Origin: Candidatus Streptomyces philanthi
GTDB taxonomy: Bacteria; Actinomycetota; Actinomycetes; Streptomycetales; Streptomycetaceae
Assembly (NCBI GenBank): GCA_018114805.1
Contig: CP073042.1
Coordinates: 3,968,001-4,032,000 of the forward strand
Reading direction: 5' to 3'
Length of the DNA: 64,000 nucleotides
The notes below the pieces were generated by a model. The model searched no databases, was not told the DNA's origin, and was given only the letters and a program-made list of their open reading frames with translations. Shown one piece after another: positions 28,473-37,986 of this stretch (positions are counted from its first letter, which is position 1; every line of letters starts with the position of its first letter). A program made the translations under genes and the position numbers.

Positions 28473-28871
28473 TCACAACCAACGCACACGAACGCCGGGG
28501 AGATCATCGAAGCGCGCGCGCTTGTCATAGGTGACTACCGTGCGCGCGGAGGTCAGGGCAGTGGCCGCAATGATCAAGTCATGGGCGCCTCTGGGCTGGC
28601 CAGTCTTCCGCACGTGGGCGAGCAGTCGCGCGTGAGCACGGGCCACATCCACGGTGTACTCCTCCACCGGGACCGTCGCGAGAACAGTGTCGACGAAGGA
28701 TTGGCGGCCGAGCCGGTTGGTGTTGTCCGCCAGCTCAACGCCCAGTAGTAGCTCTGCGGCCGTGACAGCAGCGATGGCGGGGTCGTCCCCATCGGCCAGC
28801 GCATCATCGAGAGCGACTTTCCGACGCTCGATCGCGATCAGTACGCCGGTGTCCAGGATCAGTCGCTCCAT
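28473..28871 (-). CDS. VapC-like PIN-domain toxin
   Basis: A 132-aa PIN-domain ribonuclease. The acidic catalytic set is visible: D in ILDTGVLIAIER, E in VTAAELLLGVE, D in RGAHDLIIAATAL and D in VTYDKRARFDDLPG. VapC toxins cleave tRNA or rRNA and are blocked by the antitoxin coded just upstream; here the two frames overlap by 13 bp, typical of an operon. Length is normal. GC is lower than flanking genes, suggesting acquisition. Confidence 0.9.
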   Translation of the reverse strand: MERLILDTGVLIAIERRKVALDDALADGDDPAIAAVTAAELLLGVELADNTNRLGRQSFVDTVLATVPVEEYTVDVARAHARLLAHVRKTGQPRGAHDLIIAATALTSARTVVTYDKRARFDDLPGVRVRWL

Positions 28872-29110
28872 GGATCATCCAGGGTCAGCAGGTCGCGGGT
28901 GGCATTCACGTCATCCGCGAAAGCGTCGTCAAGGGAGCCGACATGCCGCAGGAGGGCGTCTTTCACGACACGCCCCGTGGCCCCCGGCGCCGGGCTGAGT
29001 ATGGCCAGGCGTTTACCTCCACGCGTGATCACGATGGTTTCACCGCGCTCTGCGCGATCAAGCACGGAGGCAAAGTTTCGTGATGCTTCGGTAGCGGTCA
29101 TTGTCTTCAT
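28859..29110 (-). CDS. Phd/YefM-type antitoxin
   Basis: An 83-aa protein with the type II 'prevent-host-death' fold: MTATEASRNFASVLDRAERG, then ETIVITRGGKRLAILSPAPG, and an acidic C-terminal tail (SLDDAFADDVNATRDL) that would wrap the toxin. A palindrome 12 bp upstream of the start is a likely autoregulatory site. An internal Met (codon 4) is an alternative start. Confidence 0.9.
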   Translation of the reverse strand: MKTMTATEASRNFASVLDRAERGETIVITRGGKRLAILSPAPGATGRVVKDALLRHVGSLDDAFADDVNATRDLLTLDDPWSD

Positions 29111-29122
29111 GAACTGATGTTC

Positions 29123-29135
29123 TCAGATAATCTGA
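29123..29135. promoter_or_regulatory. Toxin-antitoxin operator palindrome
   Basis: TCAGAT-A-ATCTGA, perfect, in an AT-rich stretch just upstream of the antitoxin ATG (minus strand). Confidence 0.65.
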
Positions 29136-29265
29136 TAGCCGACAAGAGGAGGGCGGGCGCTGCGACGGCAGCTCTGAATGGCCTGACTGAGTTCCCGGGC
29201 GGCATGGGGCGTACGGACGCCCTCCAGACAGCCCACCGCAGCCGGCCCACCGGCCCGAGCACGTG

Positions 29266-29495
29266 GGGGCGTGCGGCTGGTGCTCGCGCGCCGGTCGGGT
29301 ATAATGGCGCGCTCCAGTGGTCACGCGCTCCAGCCGTGAACCGTCGAGCGAAAGAGGAGGTGAGCGCCATTACCGCAGTGTCAGGTCGGGTGCTCCCCCT
29401 CGTATGGGTGCGGTTCGTCACGTAGGTGAACCCAGGGGCCCCGCAGGCGCCTCGAAAGGTTCCCGTGTCACACGTTTACGACGTACCCCGCCTCA
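29266..29495 (+). repeat. 230-bp perfect direct repeat, copy 2
   Basis: Identical to 27992-28221. This copy leads directly into the intact-length methyltransferase frame, so it is probably the native locus and copy 1 the duplicate. The 155 bp between the antitoxin and this copy hold no gene. Confidence 0.97.
29360..29425 (+). CDS. 21-aa leader-like ORF, copy 2
   Basis: Same 21-residue product and AGGAGG site as in copy 1; its stop abuts the GTG start of the methyltransferase frame (TAGGTG). If translated it would couple to that gene. Confidence 0.35.
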   Translation: MSAITAVSGRVLPLVWVRFVT

Positions 29496-30533
29496 CCCCC
29501 GTAGCGCAGTCCCCGACGCACCCGGGCCCGGGCTCGTACCCGGACCCGTACGCGCAGCCCACCGAGCCTCCCGCGTGCTCTCCCGCCTCACCCTCCGCCG
29601 TAACCGCCCCGCCCGACATGGTCGCTCGCCTGCGGGCCGCCGGCTGTGTGTTCGCCGAGGGACGAGGCGGAGCTGATCCTGCGCACCGCTCGCACCCCGG
29701 AGGAGGTCGAGGCGATGGTGCGGCCCCGGGTGGCCGGGCTGCCGCTGGAGCAGGTCGTGGGCTGGGCCGAGTTCCGTGGCTTGCGGATCTCCCTCGACCC
29801 GGGGGTTTTCGTGCCCCGGCGGCGTAGGGAGTTCCTGGTCGGGGAGGCCGTCGCGCACGCGACGGGCCGCCGGTCGGCGGCGCGGGCGGGGAGGGGGGCG
29901 GTCGTGGTTGACCTGTGTTGCGGCTCTGGCGTGGTGGGAGCCGCCCTGGTGGCCGCGCTCGGGCCGGGTACCCCCCTGTACGCCGCCGACGTGGACCCGG
30001 CCGCCGTGCGGTGCGCCCGGCGCAACGTCGCCGGCGTCGGCGGGCGCGTGTACGAGGGCGGCGACCTGTTCGCGCCGCTACCCGCCGCGCTGCGCGGGCG
30101 GGTCGACGTGTTGGCGGCGAACGTGCCGTACGTCCCGTCCGACGCGGTCGCGCTGCTGCCGTCCGAGGCCCGCGACCACGAGCCGCTGGTGGCGCTCGAC
30201 GGCGGCACGGACGGGCTCGACGTGCTGCGCCGGGTGGCCGCCGAGGCGCGCGGGTGGCTGGCGCCCGGCGGCTGCGTCCTGGTCGAGACGAGCGAGCGGC
30301 AGGCCGCGCGGGCCGCGCTGGCCTTCGTACGGGGCGGGCTGACGGCCCGGCTGACCACCTCGGAGGAGTTGGACGTCACGGTCGTGGTCGGCACCGCCTC
30401 GGCGGCCCCGCCGGGCCGGGTGGCTCCCAACTCGCCGACCGCCCTGGCGTCGCCGGCCGCCCCGGAGGGCCGTACCCACGGCTACGCCGCGCCGCCGCCA
30501 CCCGTCTCCGGCTCGAAGTCCTCCACGAAGTAG
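29426..30533 (+). pseudogene. Putative protein N5-glutamine methyltransferase, PrmC-related (frameshifted)
   Basis: A SAM-dependent methyltransferase of the HemK/PrmC-related family (TIGR03704-like). Seen: MVARLRAAGCVFAE, then one extra G near 29661, then DEAELILRTARTPEEVEAMV, LPLEQVVGWAEFRGLRI, FVPRRRREFLV, SAM loop VDLCCGSGVVGAALV and the substrate motif AANVPYVPSD in place of NPPY. Product about 368 aa if started at 29426; the core family start may be later (near 29618). Its 3' end overlaps the convergent cupin gene by 52 bp. Confidence 0.85.
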
Positions 30534-31015
30534 CTGTCGTGCCGGTGGCGGAACCGCTTCAGCTCCTCGCCGCCGCGCTGGGACATCTCCGCCACCCGCT
30601 CGAAGTACTCTTCGCGCGGCGCGCCCGGCGAGAAGAGCATGAGCATGGTCATGGGCTCGTCGGTCGCGTTCTTGAACCCGTGCAGGCCGCCGACCGGCAC
30701 GTACAGGAAGTCGCCGGCGCGGCCGGTGACCCACTTCTCGCCGTTGTACAGCTCTAGTTCGCCGGAGAGTACGTGGAAGGATTCCGACATCGCCCGGTGG
30801 AAGTGCGGCTTGGCGCCGGGCGAACGGGCCGCCAACTCCACCTTGTACAGGCCGAACTCACCACCCGTGGACTCGTTGGTGGCCAGGTAGTGGGTGGAGC
30901 CGCCGGGCGTGGAGAGGTCCGGCGGGGCGTCCGCCGGCCGGAAGACCGCGTTCACCTCACCTCCGGCACCGTGGTAGCGGGGTTCCGGATAGGCGAGGGG
31001 TTCCAGGTGCGACAT
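30482..31015 (-). CDS. Cupin-domain protein
   Basis: An intact 177-aa protein with a single cupin barrel. Cupin motif 1 is PHFHRAMSESFHVLSGELELY (His/His/Glu/His set shifted to HxH...E) and motif 2 is YVPVGGLHGFKNATDEP. Probably a metal-dependent small-molecule enzyme or a sugar/quercetinase-like protein; substrate unknown. GAGAGGAG precedes the ATG. A codon CTA in GELELYN lies in a CTAG. Confidence 0.85.
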   Translation of the reverse strand: MSHLEPLAYPEPRYHGAGGEVNAVFRPADAPPDLSTPGGSTHYLATNESTGGEFGLYKVELAARSPGAKPHFHRAMSESFHVLSGELELYNGEKWVTGRAGDFLYVPVGGLHGFKNATDEPMTMLMLFSPGAPREEYFERVAEMSQRGGEELKRFRHRHDSYFVEDFEPETGGGGAA

Positions 31016-31043
31016 GTCGCGCTCCTCTCAGCGGGTTCTACGG

Positions 31044-31082
31044 GGTCAACTCTGTCAGCGGGGTCAACGGTCAACTCTGTCA
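31044..31082. repeat. Direct repeats upstream of the cupin gene
   Basis: GGTCAACTCTGTCA occurs at 31044-31057 and 31069-31082 with an extra GGTCAAC between. On the cupin strand this gives three TTGACC/TTGACA-like boxes 7-18 bp apart, 30-65 bp upstream of the start: an operator array or multiplied -35 element. Confidence 0.55.
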
Positions 31083-31256
31083 ACGCGCACGTCCCGCATC
31101 GTCTCCCCGGCGGCCGGGGCGCGGCATCGGCCCTGCGACCGGACCTCGGCCGGGCCCGGCCGAGGGCTGGGGACCTAGGACGAAGGAGTCCGACGTGCTC
31201 ACCTGGTGGTACAGCTGAAGGGAGGCGGCCTCGGGCCCTGGCCTACCATCGTCTCC

Positions 31257-31745
31257 GTGACCTCCGCGCTGATCCTCATCGACCTGATGCCGCGCATCAT
31301 CGACCTGCCCCTTGCCCCGCACTCCGGCGAAGAGGTGCTGACGCGCTGCCGCCGGTTGGCTGAGGCGTTCAGGGCGAGCGATCGCCCGGTGGTGCTGGTT
31401 CGCGTGGAGATGCCGAACACGACCGAGCAGCCGCCAGGCAGCGGCTTCGCCGCCGGTCTGGTCCAGCCCCGTGATGTGGTGATCGTCAAGCGCACCGTCG
31501 GTGCGTTCCACGGCACCGACCTGCACGACCAGTTGCGCGCTCTGGGCGTGAACACGCTGGTACTCGCCGGGCTGGTCACCACGATGGGGGTCGAGTCCAC
31601 CGCGCGGGCCGCGAGTGACCACGGCTACGAGGTGGAGTTCGTCGCCGACGCGATGTCCGGCTTCGCTGCCGACGAGCACGACTTCACCGTGGAGAAGATC
31701 TTTCCTCGGTTCGGTGAAGTGCGCGACACGGTGGCCTACACCTGA
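31257..31745 (+). CDS. Isochorismatase-like cysteine hydrolase family protein lacking the Cys
   Basis: A 162-aa protein with the isochorismatase fold. The catalytic Asp (ALILIDLMPRII) and Lys (VVIVKRTVGAFHGTDL) are present, but the nucleophile position reads TTMGVESTARAA, Gly instead of Cys. Gly here is also known from YecD-like relatives, so the reaction may differ or be absent. Start is GTG at 31257, matching the usual short N-terminus. Confidence 0.82.
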   Translation: MTSALILIDLMPRIIDLPLAPHSGEEVLTRCRRLAEAFRASDRPVVLVRVEMPNTTEQPPGSGFAAGLVQPRDVVIVKRTVGAFHGTDLHDQLRALGVNTLVLAGLVTTMGVESTARAASDHGYEVEFVADAMSGFAADEHDFTVEKIFPRFGEVRDTVAYT

Positions 31746-31935
31746 AGCGGCGGTCGTAGGCGATCAGTGACCGGGTGACTGGTGCGCCGATCGCGGGCGC
31801 CAGGCCGGGGACTGCGGTCCGCGCCGGTCGCCGCACGCGCCGCGTCCAGCCGCCGCCGTCGACCGTGTTTGAACCCGATCACAGCGGTCAGACGGTGGAT
31901 GTACCTGATGTCCAGTAGACCAAGGTGTGAGTCAC

Positions 31936-32109
31936 ATGGCTGCCGACAAGAAGACCGAGGCCAAGACCGACCAGGCCACGGGCAAGGTCAAGGAAGCCGC
32001 CGGGCGTGCCGTGGGCAACGAGCGCCTCACCGTGGAGGGCCGGGCCGACCAGGCCAAGGCAGACGCCCGACACGCCAAGGAAAACATCAAGGACGTCCTC
32101 AAGGACTAA
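31936..32109 (+). CDS. CsbD-family stress protein
   Basis: A 57-aa highly charged helical protein: AKTDQATGKVKEAAGRAVGN, then GRADQAKADARHAKENIKD. CsbD proteins are general-stress (sigma-B type) proteins of unknown molecular role. A GTG three codons earlier (31927) is an alternative start. It has its own upstream region and stands alone. Confidence 0.9.
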   Translation: MAADKKTEAKTDQATGKVKEAAGRAVGNERLTVEGRADQAKADARHAKENIKDVLKD

Positions 32110-32338
32110 GGACTTCCGCAAGGACTGACGTCACCCTCGTCCGGGGCCTCTGCCGGCTTCCGGGGCCTTTGGCCCCCCTCTGCCTGGGCCCTCGCGATTC
32201 CCCCGTCCGCGAGGGCCCGACGTCGTCCTCGGCGGGAACCTGTGCGGCCCCCGGGCGGCCCCGGGTCGGGTGGCGACTGGCGACCGGCTCCACCCCGCGT
32301 GTGCCAGGTGCGGGGCACGTCGGGCAGCGGCGGCCGGC

Positions 32339-32704
32339 CTACTTGTTGGCGCACAGGTGCCCGTGGACGGTGTCGAAGACCTCCTCGACCCGCTCGTCGG
32401 TGAGCTGGGTGACGCCGCCGAACTGCTCGCGCGCCGCGCTGAGCTGCTTGGAGCGGTCGTCCGGGTACGTGAGGATGGTGCCGCACGTGGTCCGCCCCCG
32501 GCTGACGGCCCAGTCCTCGTCCTCCGCGAGGCTCGGCGAGATGGCTCGCAGGGCTCTGATGTAGTACGCCTGGTCGTCGGCGTTGGGCTTCGGCGGGATA
32601 GCCGCGTCGATGCTCTGCGGCTTCCCGTCGTCGCCGCCGCACGCCGTGAGCCTGACGGTGAGGAGGGCGGTGAGTAAGGCGGTGGCGGTGGTGGTGCGGT
32701 TCAT
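32339..32704 (-). CDS. Small lipoprotein, DUF732-like
   Basis: A 121-aa protein with a lipoprotein signal (LLTALLTVRLTACGG, lipobox LTAC). The mature domain has one spaced Cys pair (RTTCGTIL ... HGHLCANK) and a helical DDQAYYIRALRAISP start, as in DUF732 proteins of actinobacteria. Probably anchored on the outer membrane face; function unknown. The start at 32704 is the Met directly before the signal. Confidence 0.72.
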   Translation of the reverse strand: MNRTTTATALLTALLTVRLTACGGDDGKPQSIDAAIPPKPNADDQAYYIRALRAISPSLAEDEDWAVSRGRTTCGTILTYPDDRSKQLSAAREQFGGVTQLTDERVEEVFDTVHGHLCANK

Positions 32705-33523
32705 GTGCGACTCTCCCCTGGTCGGCGACGTGCTGGTGAGGCGCGGGCCCTCGCGCGCGAAGGGAGCCCGGCCCGCACTGCTGGCGAAACGTCCCACGCC
32801 GCGTACGGGATACCCCTCGTGCCGGTGCGCCGAAGCGTCAGCGAAAAGAACGTGCCAGCAGTCCCCGCCACCCGGCCGAAGAAAGGGCCTCGCCAGCCGG
32901 CCGAAATTAGAGTGGAGCCGGGCTCCCGTGGGCCGTTACCGTCTTTCCGCCCGCAGTCATCCGCTCCCCGGTCAAGGACGTGCCGTTGTACACCACGTGA
33001 GAACCCCCGAGCGCTGTTCCGTCGCGCGTCGCAGTCCTGTGCGCCGCGCTGCCTTTCGCTGCGGTCCTCTCACTGGAAACGGGATATCTCTGTGTCCACA
33101 ACCTGGGTGGCCTCTCCCACCTCGCGGTCGATCGTCCTCCGCCGTTGCTCCCTGTCCGCGTCCGCGCGCCCCCGGGTGAACAACGCCTTCCGCCTCACCC
33201 TCGGCCACAAGCCCCTCGTCGCCCGACTCCGCGCCTCGGCCGTGGCCGACCGGCCGGCCTGGCAGTCCCCGTACGGCCCGCCGCAGCGCCGCTCCCACCG
33301 TGGCCGGTGGGTGCCCGAGCCGGGGGTGGGCAGGTCGCTGCCGGTCGTGGTGCGGCGCGGGCAACTGTGTGAGCAGTGCGACTGACCGGTGCACGTGGGT
33401 CCGGCTCCCGCGCGTGAGCGGTGTCTCGCGCGTGGGGGCCGGACCTACCTCGCGGGGCTGGGGTCGGGGTTCTCCCCGTGCGCCACCTCACCCCAACCAG
33501 CCCGTCCCGGGCACGCTGGTCCC
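32705..33523. other. Gene-poor stretch
   Basis: About 800 bp with several overlapping open frames on both strands, none with a recognisable domain, ribosome site and codon bias together. A short minus-strand frame (32907-33101) is possible but unsupported. It holds the promoters of the flanking divergent genes. Confidence 0.5.
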
Positions 33524-36500
33524 ATGGCGCAGAAGAGCAACGACCCGGAGTCAGGCGGCGACCAGCGGCATTCCGACGCACCGAGCGGCCAGCCGACGGC
33601 CGCCGGCGACGGGCCACCCACCAAGGGCGGCCCGGCCCCCACCCGGCGGGGAGGGCGACCCGGGGCCCGGCCACCCGGCCGCAGTCCCCAGCGCGAAGCC
33701 GCGCCGAAAGCCGCGCCCTCACCCACGCCCTGCGCGCGGCCGTGCGCGGTGACGTGGCCGCCGACACCGCCACCCGCGCGCTGCACACGATGGACGCCTC
33801 GAACTACCGCCGCGTGCCGCTCGCCGTCGTCGCGCCGCGCGACGCGGACGACATCGCGGCCGCCCTCGCCGTCTGCCGCGAGCACGGTGTGCCCGTCGTA
33901 CCGCGCGGGGGCGGGACCTCGATCGCCGGGCAGGCGACCGGGGTCGGGGTCGTGCTCGACACGACCCGGTACCTGAACCGCGTCCTCTCGCTCGACCCCG
34001 AGGCCCGTACGGCCGTCGTCCAACCCGGTGTGATCTGCAACGAGCTGCGCTCGGCCGCCGCTCCGTACGGGCTGACGTTCGGGCCCGATCCGTCCACGCA
34101 CAGCCGCTGCACCATCGGCGGAATGATCGGCAACAACTCCTGCGGCGCGCACTCGGTGGCCTGGGGCACCACCGCCGACAACGTGCGGGAGGTGTCGGCG
34201 CTGCTGTACGGGGGCGAGCGGGTGTGGCTCCGCGGGGAGGGCGGCGGCACCCTGGACGCGCTGTCCGCCCGTCTGCGGGACGGGTTGCGGTCCCTGGTGG
34301 ACGGGAACCTGGCGCTGCTGCGCACCGGCTTTCCCGACCTGCCGCGCCGCATCTCCGGGTACGCGCTCGACGCGCTGCTGCCGGAGCGCGGTGTCGACCT
34401 GGCGCGGGCCTTCACCGGCAGCGAGGGCACTCTCGGGGTGGCCAGTGAGGCGACGGTGCGGCTGGTCCGGGCGCCGGGGGCGCGGGTGTTGGCGATCCTC
34501 GGGTACGCGGACGAGAACGCCGCCGCCGACGCGGCCAGCACGCTGCTGCCGCACGGGCCGCTGACGGTCGAGGGCATGGCCAGCCACCTGGTGGGGCCGC
34601 TCGCCGCCGCGTCGCTACCGCGCGGCGGGGCCTGGCTGTTCGTGGAGGTGGGCGGCGACAGCCCGGAGCAGGCGCGGGCGCACGCCGGCGCGCTGCTGCG
34701 CGACGCGGCGGCCGAGTGCGCCGACAGCGCGGTCATCACCGACCCCGCCCACCAGCGCGCCCTGTGGCGCGTCCGCGAGGATGCCTCCGGCACGGCCACC
34801 CGGAAGCCGGACGCCGGGGGTGCCTCCCTGCCCGAGCGGAGCCGGGGGCTTGGGGGAGAGGCGTGGCCGGGGTGGGAGGACTGTGCGGTGCCGCCGGCCC
34901 GGCTCGGCGGCTACCTGCGGGACTTCCGCGCCCTGCTCGCCCAGCACGCGCTGCGCGGCACGCCGTACGGGTACTTCGGCGACGGCTGCACCCACGTACG
35001 GATCAACTTCGACCTGCTCACCGAGCCCGGCATCGCGCGCTTCCGCGACTTCTCGTACGACCTGGCCGACCTCGTCGTCGCGCACGACGGCTCGCTGTCG
35101 GGCGAGCACGGCGACGGGCAGGCGCGCGGAACTGCTGCCGAAGATGTACGGGAGCCAACTCGTCCAACTCTTCGAGCGGTTCAAGGACCTGTGGGACCCG
35201 GCCGGCGGGATGAACCCGGGGATGCTGGCCCGGCCGCACCGGCTGGACGAGAACCTGCGGTTCGCGGTCTTGCCGCGCGAGCCGGTGGACGTCGCGTTCG
35301 GCTACCCGGAGGACGGCGGTGACTTCTCGGCCGCGGTGCGGCGCTGCGTGGGCGTCGCCAAGTGCCGTACGACCTCCGTGAGCGGCGCCGGCGTGATGTG
35401 CCCCTCGTTCCGGGCCACCGGCGAGGAACGGCACTCGACCCGGGGACGGGCCAGGCTGTTGCACGAGATGCTCGCCGGCGAGGTCATCGAGGACGGCTGG
35501 CGCTCGACCGAGGTGCGCGACGCGCTCGACCTGTGCCTGTCCTGCAAGGGGTGCCGCACCGACTGCCCGGTGGGCGTGGACATGGCCGCGTACAAGGCGG
35601 AGTTCCTGCACCACCACTACGCCGGCCGGCTGCGGCCCGCCGCGCACTACGCCATGGGCTGGCTGCCGGTGTGGCTGCGGGCCGCCGCCGCGCTGCGGCT
35701 GGCGCCGGTGGCGGGCGCGGCGGCCCGGGTGGGGCCACTCGCCACGCTGGTCAAGCGGGTTGGCGGGATCGCACCGGAGCGCGACCTGCCGGAGCTGGCC
35801 GCCGAACCCTTCCCCCGCTGGTGGCGCGTCCGGGCCCGGCCACGGGCGGCCAGGCTGGGGCCGGCGGACCGGTGGAAGCCGGAGGGCCGCGACCGCGACC
35901 GGGACCGCGACCAGGACCGGGGCCGTGACAGGCCCACCGTGGTGCTGTGGCCCGACACCTTCACTAGCTACCTCGCGCCGGGCGTTGGGCGGGCCGCGGT
36001 CGCCGTCCTGGAGGACGCCGGGCTGCGGGTCGTCGTGCCGCCCACCGGGCCGGGCCGGCCGCTGTGCTGCGGGCTGACCTGGGGTCTCCACCTGCCAGCT
36101 CGACTGGGCCAAGCAGGTGATGCGGCGGGCCGTGGACGCGGTGACCCCGGCCCTGAACGCGGGGCTGCCGCTGGTCGTCCTCGAACCGAGCTGCGCCGCG
36201 ACACTCCGCGCCGACCTGCCCGAACTCCTCGGTCCCGACACACCAAACGCAGCCCGGCTCGCCGCGTCGGTGCTCACCTTCGCGCAGGCCCTGGACGAGT
36301 ACGCGCCGAACTGGCGCCCGCCCCGCGTGGACCGCCCCGTCGTCTGCCAGACCCACTGCCACCAGCACGCGGTGCTCGGCGACGCGGCCGAGCGCACGCT
36401 GCGCGAGCGGGCCGGGCTGACCGGCGAACTCAGTGGCGGCTGCTGCGGCCTCGCCGGCAACTTCGGCTTCGAGGCCGGGCACTACGAGGTCTCGGTGGCC

Positions 36501-36698
36501 TGCGCCCAGGAGGCGCTGCTGCCTCCCGTACGGGACCGGCCGGCCGGTGCCGAGGTGCTGGCGGACGGGTTCTCCTGCCGTACGCAACTCCACCAACTCG
36601 CCGGCCAGCGCGCCCGCCACCTGGCCGAGGTGCTGGCGGATGCGCTGGCCGAACGCCGTACGAAGAGCGAGCCGCCACTCGGCCCCGAACGCACTTGA
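33524..36698 (+). pseudogene. FAD-binding and Fe-S oxidoreductase, D-lactate/2-hydroxyacid dehydrogenase type (three frameshifts)
   Basis: A very large (~1050 aa) fusion of a GlcD/DLD-like flavoprotein and a GlpC-like Fe-S protein, typically peripheral membrane and donating electrons to quinone. N-half: FAD_binding_4 core GVPVVPRGGGTSIAGQATG, GGMIGNNSCGAHSVAWGTT, and FAD-oxidase C domain GDGCTHVRINFDLL, SLSGEHGDG. C-half: 4Fe-4S motif LCLSCKGCRTDCP, then CCG motifs (CCGLTW, SGGCCGLAGNFGFE). Frameshifts near 33690, 35130 and 36087. A spacer with repeated Arg-Asp dipeptides (~35886-35930) is unusual. Confidence 0.87.
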
Positions 36699-36913
36699 CC
36701 TCAAACGTGGTTGAAGTTCCAGGATGGTCACCATCCGCGCCGCGCCCCCGGCCCGCCGGCCAGCGCACGCTTGCGTCGCTCACGGCAGGGGACGGCAAGG
36801 GCGACGCCGCCCGGCACCCGTGCCCGGGGCACGGCGCGGTCCGGCACGTGCGCGGGGCACGCACGCACGCGCGGCGCGTGCGCGCGGCCCCCCGGACCAC
36901 GAGGAGACCGGCG

Positions 36914-37800
36914 ATGACCGCGGAGGACCGTACGACCACGCCCCCGAGGACGGGCGGGACGGCCGAGGTGGGCGAGGCGGCTGAACCGGCCGGCGGCCCG
37001 TTCGCCTATCCGGACGCCACCAGGGCCGACACCGGCCTGGCCACGTTCAGCACCTGGCGGGTGGGCACCCCCGAGCGGCAGCGCGCCGCCGTGGACGCCA
37101 TCGCCGCCACCTGGCAGCGACTGCCCTGGCCCACGCCCAGCGTGTACACCGGTACCGACGGCGAGACGCTCCTGCACTACGCGCAGTGGACGAGCGAGGC
37201 GGCGCGCGAGGCGTGCGTCAGGGCGGGGCGGCAGGCGGCGCACGCCGCCGAGATCGACGCGGCGGTGCCGGGCATCGAGCGTGACGGGGTGACGTCCTAC
37301 CGCCTCTACCGCAGCGCCTTCACGCCTGGCTCGCGCGGCCCGCGGGCGCCGGCCGTCGGCTGCGCCGTCGCCGTGAGCATCGCGTTCGACGGGCCGGACG
37401 AGGCACGGCTGCGGCGCTGGGTGGACGGCTGGTTCGATCGGGGCGAACCGGAGGTCGACGACTTCGACGGGCTGCTCGCGGCGCACTTCCACGTGAGCAC
37501 GGACGGCACGCGGGTGCTCAACTACGCGGAGTGGGTGAGCGTCCAGGCGCACATCGACGCGCTGGCCGCGATACACCAGGCGCACGATCCCCACGAGGAC
37601 GCCGATGCCGGTCGGCCCGAGCCCGCTCAGCCGGTTCAGGCCGCCCAGCCCGCACGGGCCGTTCAGACCGCCAGCGATGGCGACAGCGACGGCGACCAGT
37701 GGGAGAGCCAGTTGGCCTTTCCCGGCCTGAAGTCCACCAGCTTCGCGCGGTATCACCTGAGCTGGACCCGCACCCGCACCCGCCCCTACCTCGACCCCGA
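36914..37800 (+). CDS. Antibiotic biosynthesis monooxygenase-fold protein, tandem ABM domains (3' end uncertain)
   Basis: A cytosolic protein with two dimeric alpha-beta barrel (ABM) repeats: first TFSTWRVGTPERQRAAVDAI ... ETLLHYAQWTSEAAREA, second VSIAFDGPDEARLRRWVDGW ... TRVLNYAEWVSVQAHIDAL. ABM domains act as cofactor-free oxygenases or heme/aromatic handlers; substrate unknown. The ATG at 36914 follows GAGGAGACC. The frame has no stop before the terminator at 37942 (it runs to 38758 through antisense of the transporter), so a base error near LAFPGLKSTSFARYHLS has probably removed the true stop; the end given is approximate. Confidence 0.65.
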
Positions 37801-37941
37801 CCCCGCCTGGGCCACCCCGGCACACCCGTACGCGCACGCCCGTACCGCCGCCACACCCACACCCCGCACCTCCCGAACAGCCCACGCGCACGCGCGGGCC
37901 GGGCGCGGCGGAGGGCGCCGGGCCCGGCCCGGTGGTGCGTG

Positions 37942-37966
37942 CCCCGCCCCCGTGGCGGGGGCGGGG
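37942..37966. terminator. GC-rich hairpin terminator
   Basis: Perfect 10-bp stem CCCCGCCCCC / GGGGGCGGGG, loop GTGGC, between the convergent ABM and SulP genes. Confidence 0.75.
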
Positions 37967-37986
37967 CGGGGCGGTCGGGGGAACGG

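Noticed and set aside
36723..36735. 13-bp palindrome GATGGT-C-ACCATC between oxidoreductase and ABM genes
   Set aside because: Short, isolated and without a regulator gene nearby; expected by chance at this scale.
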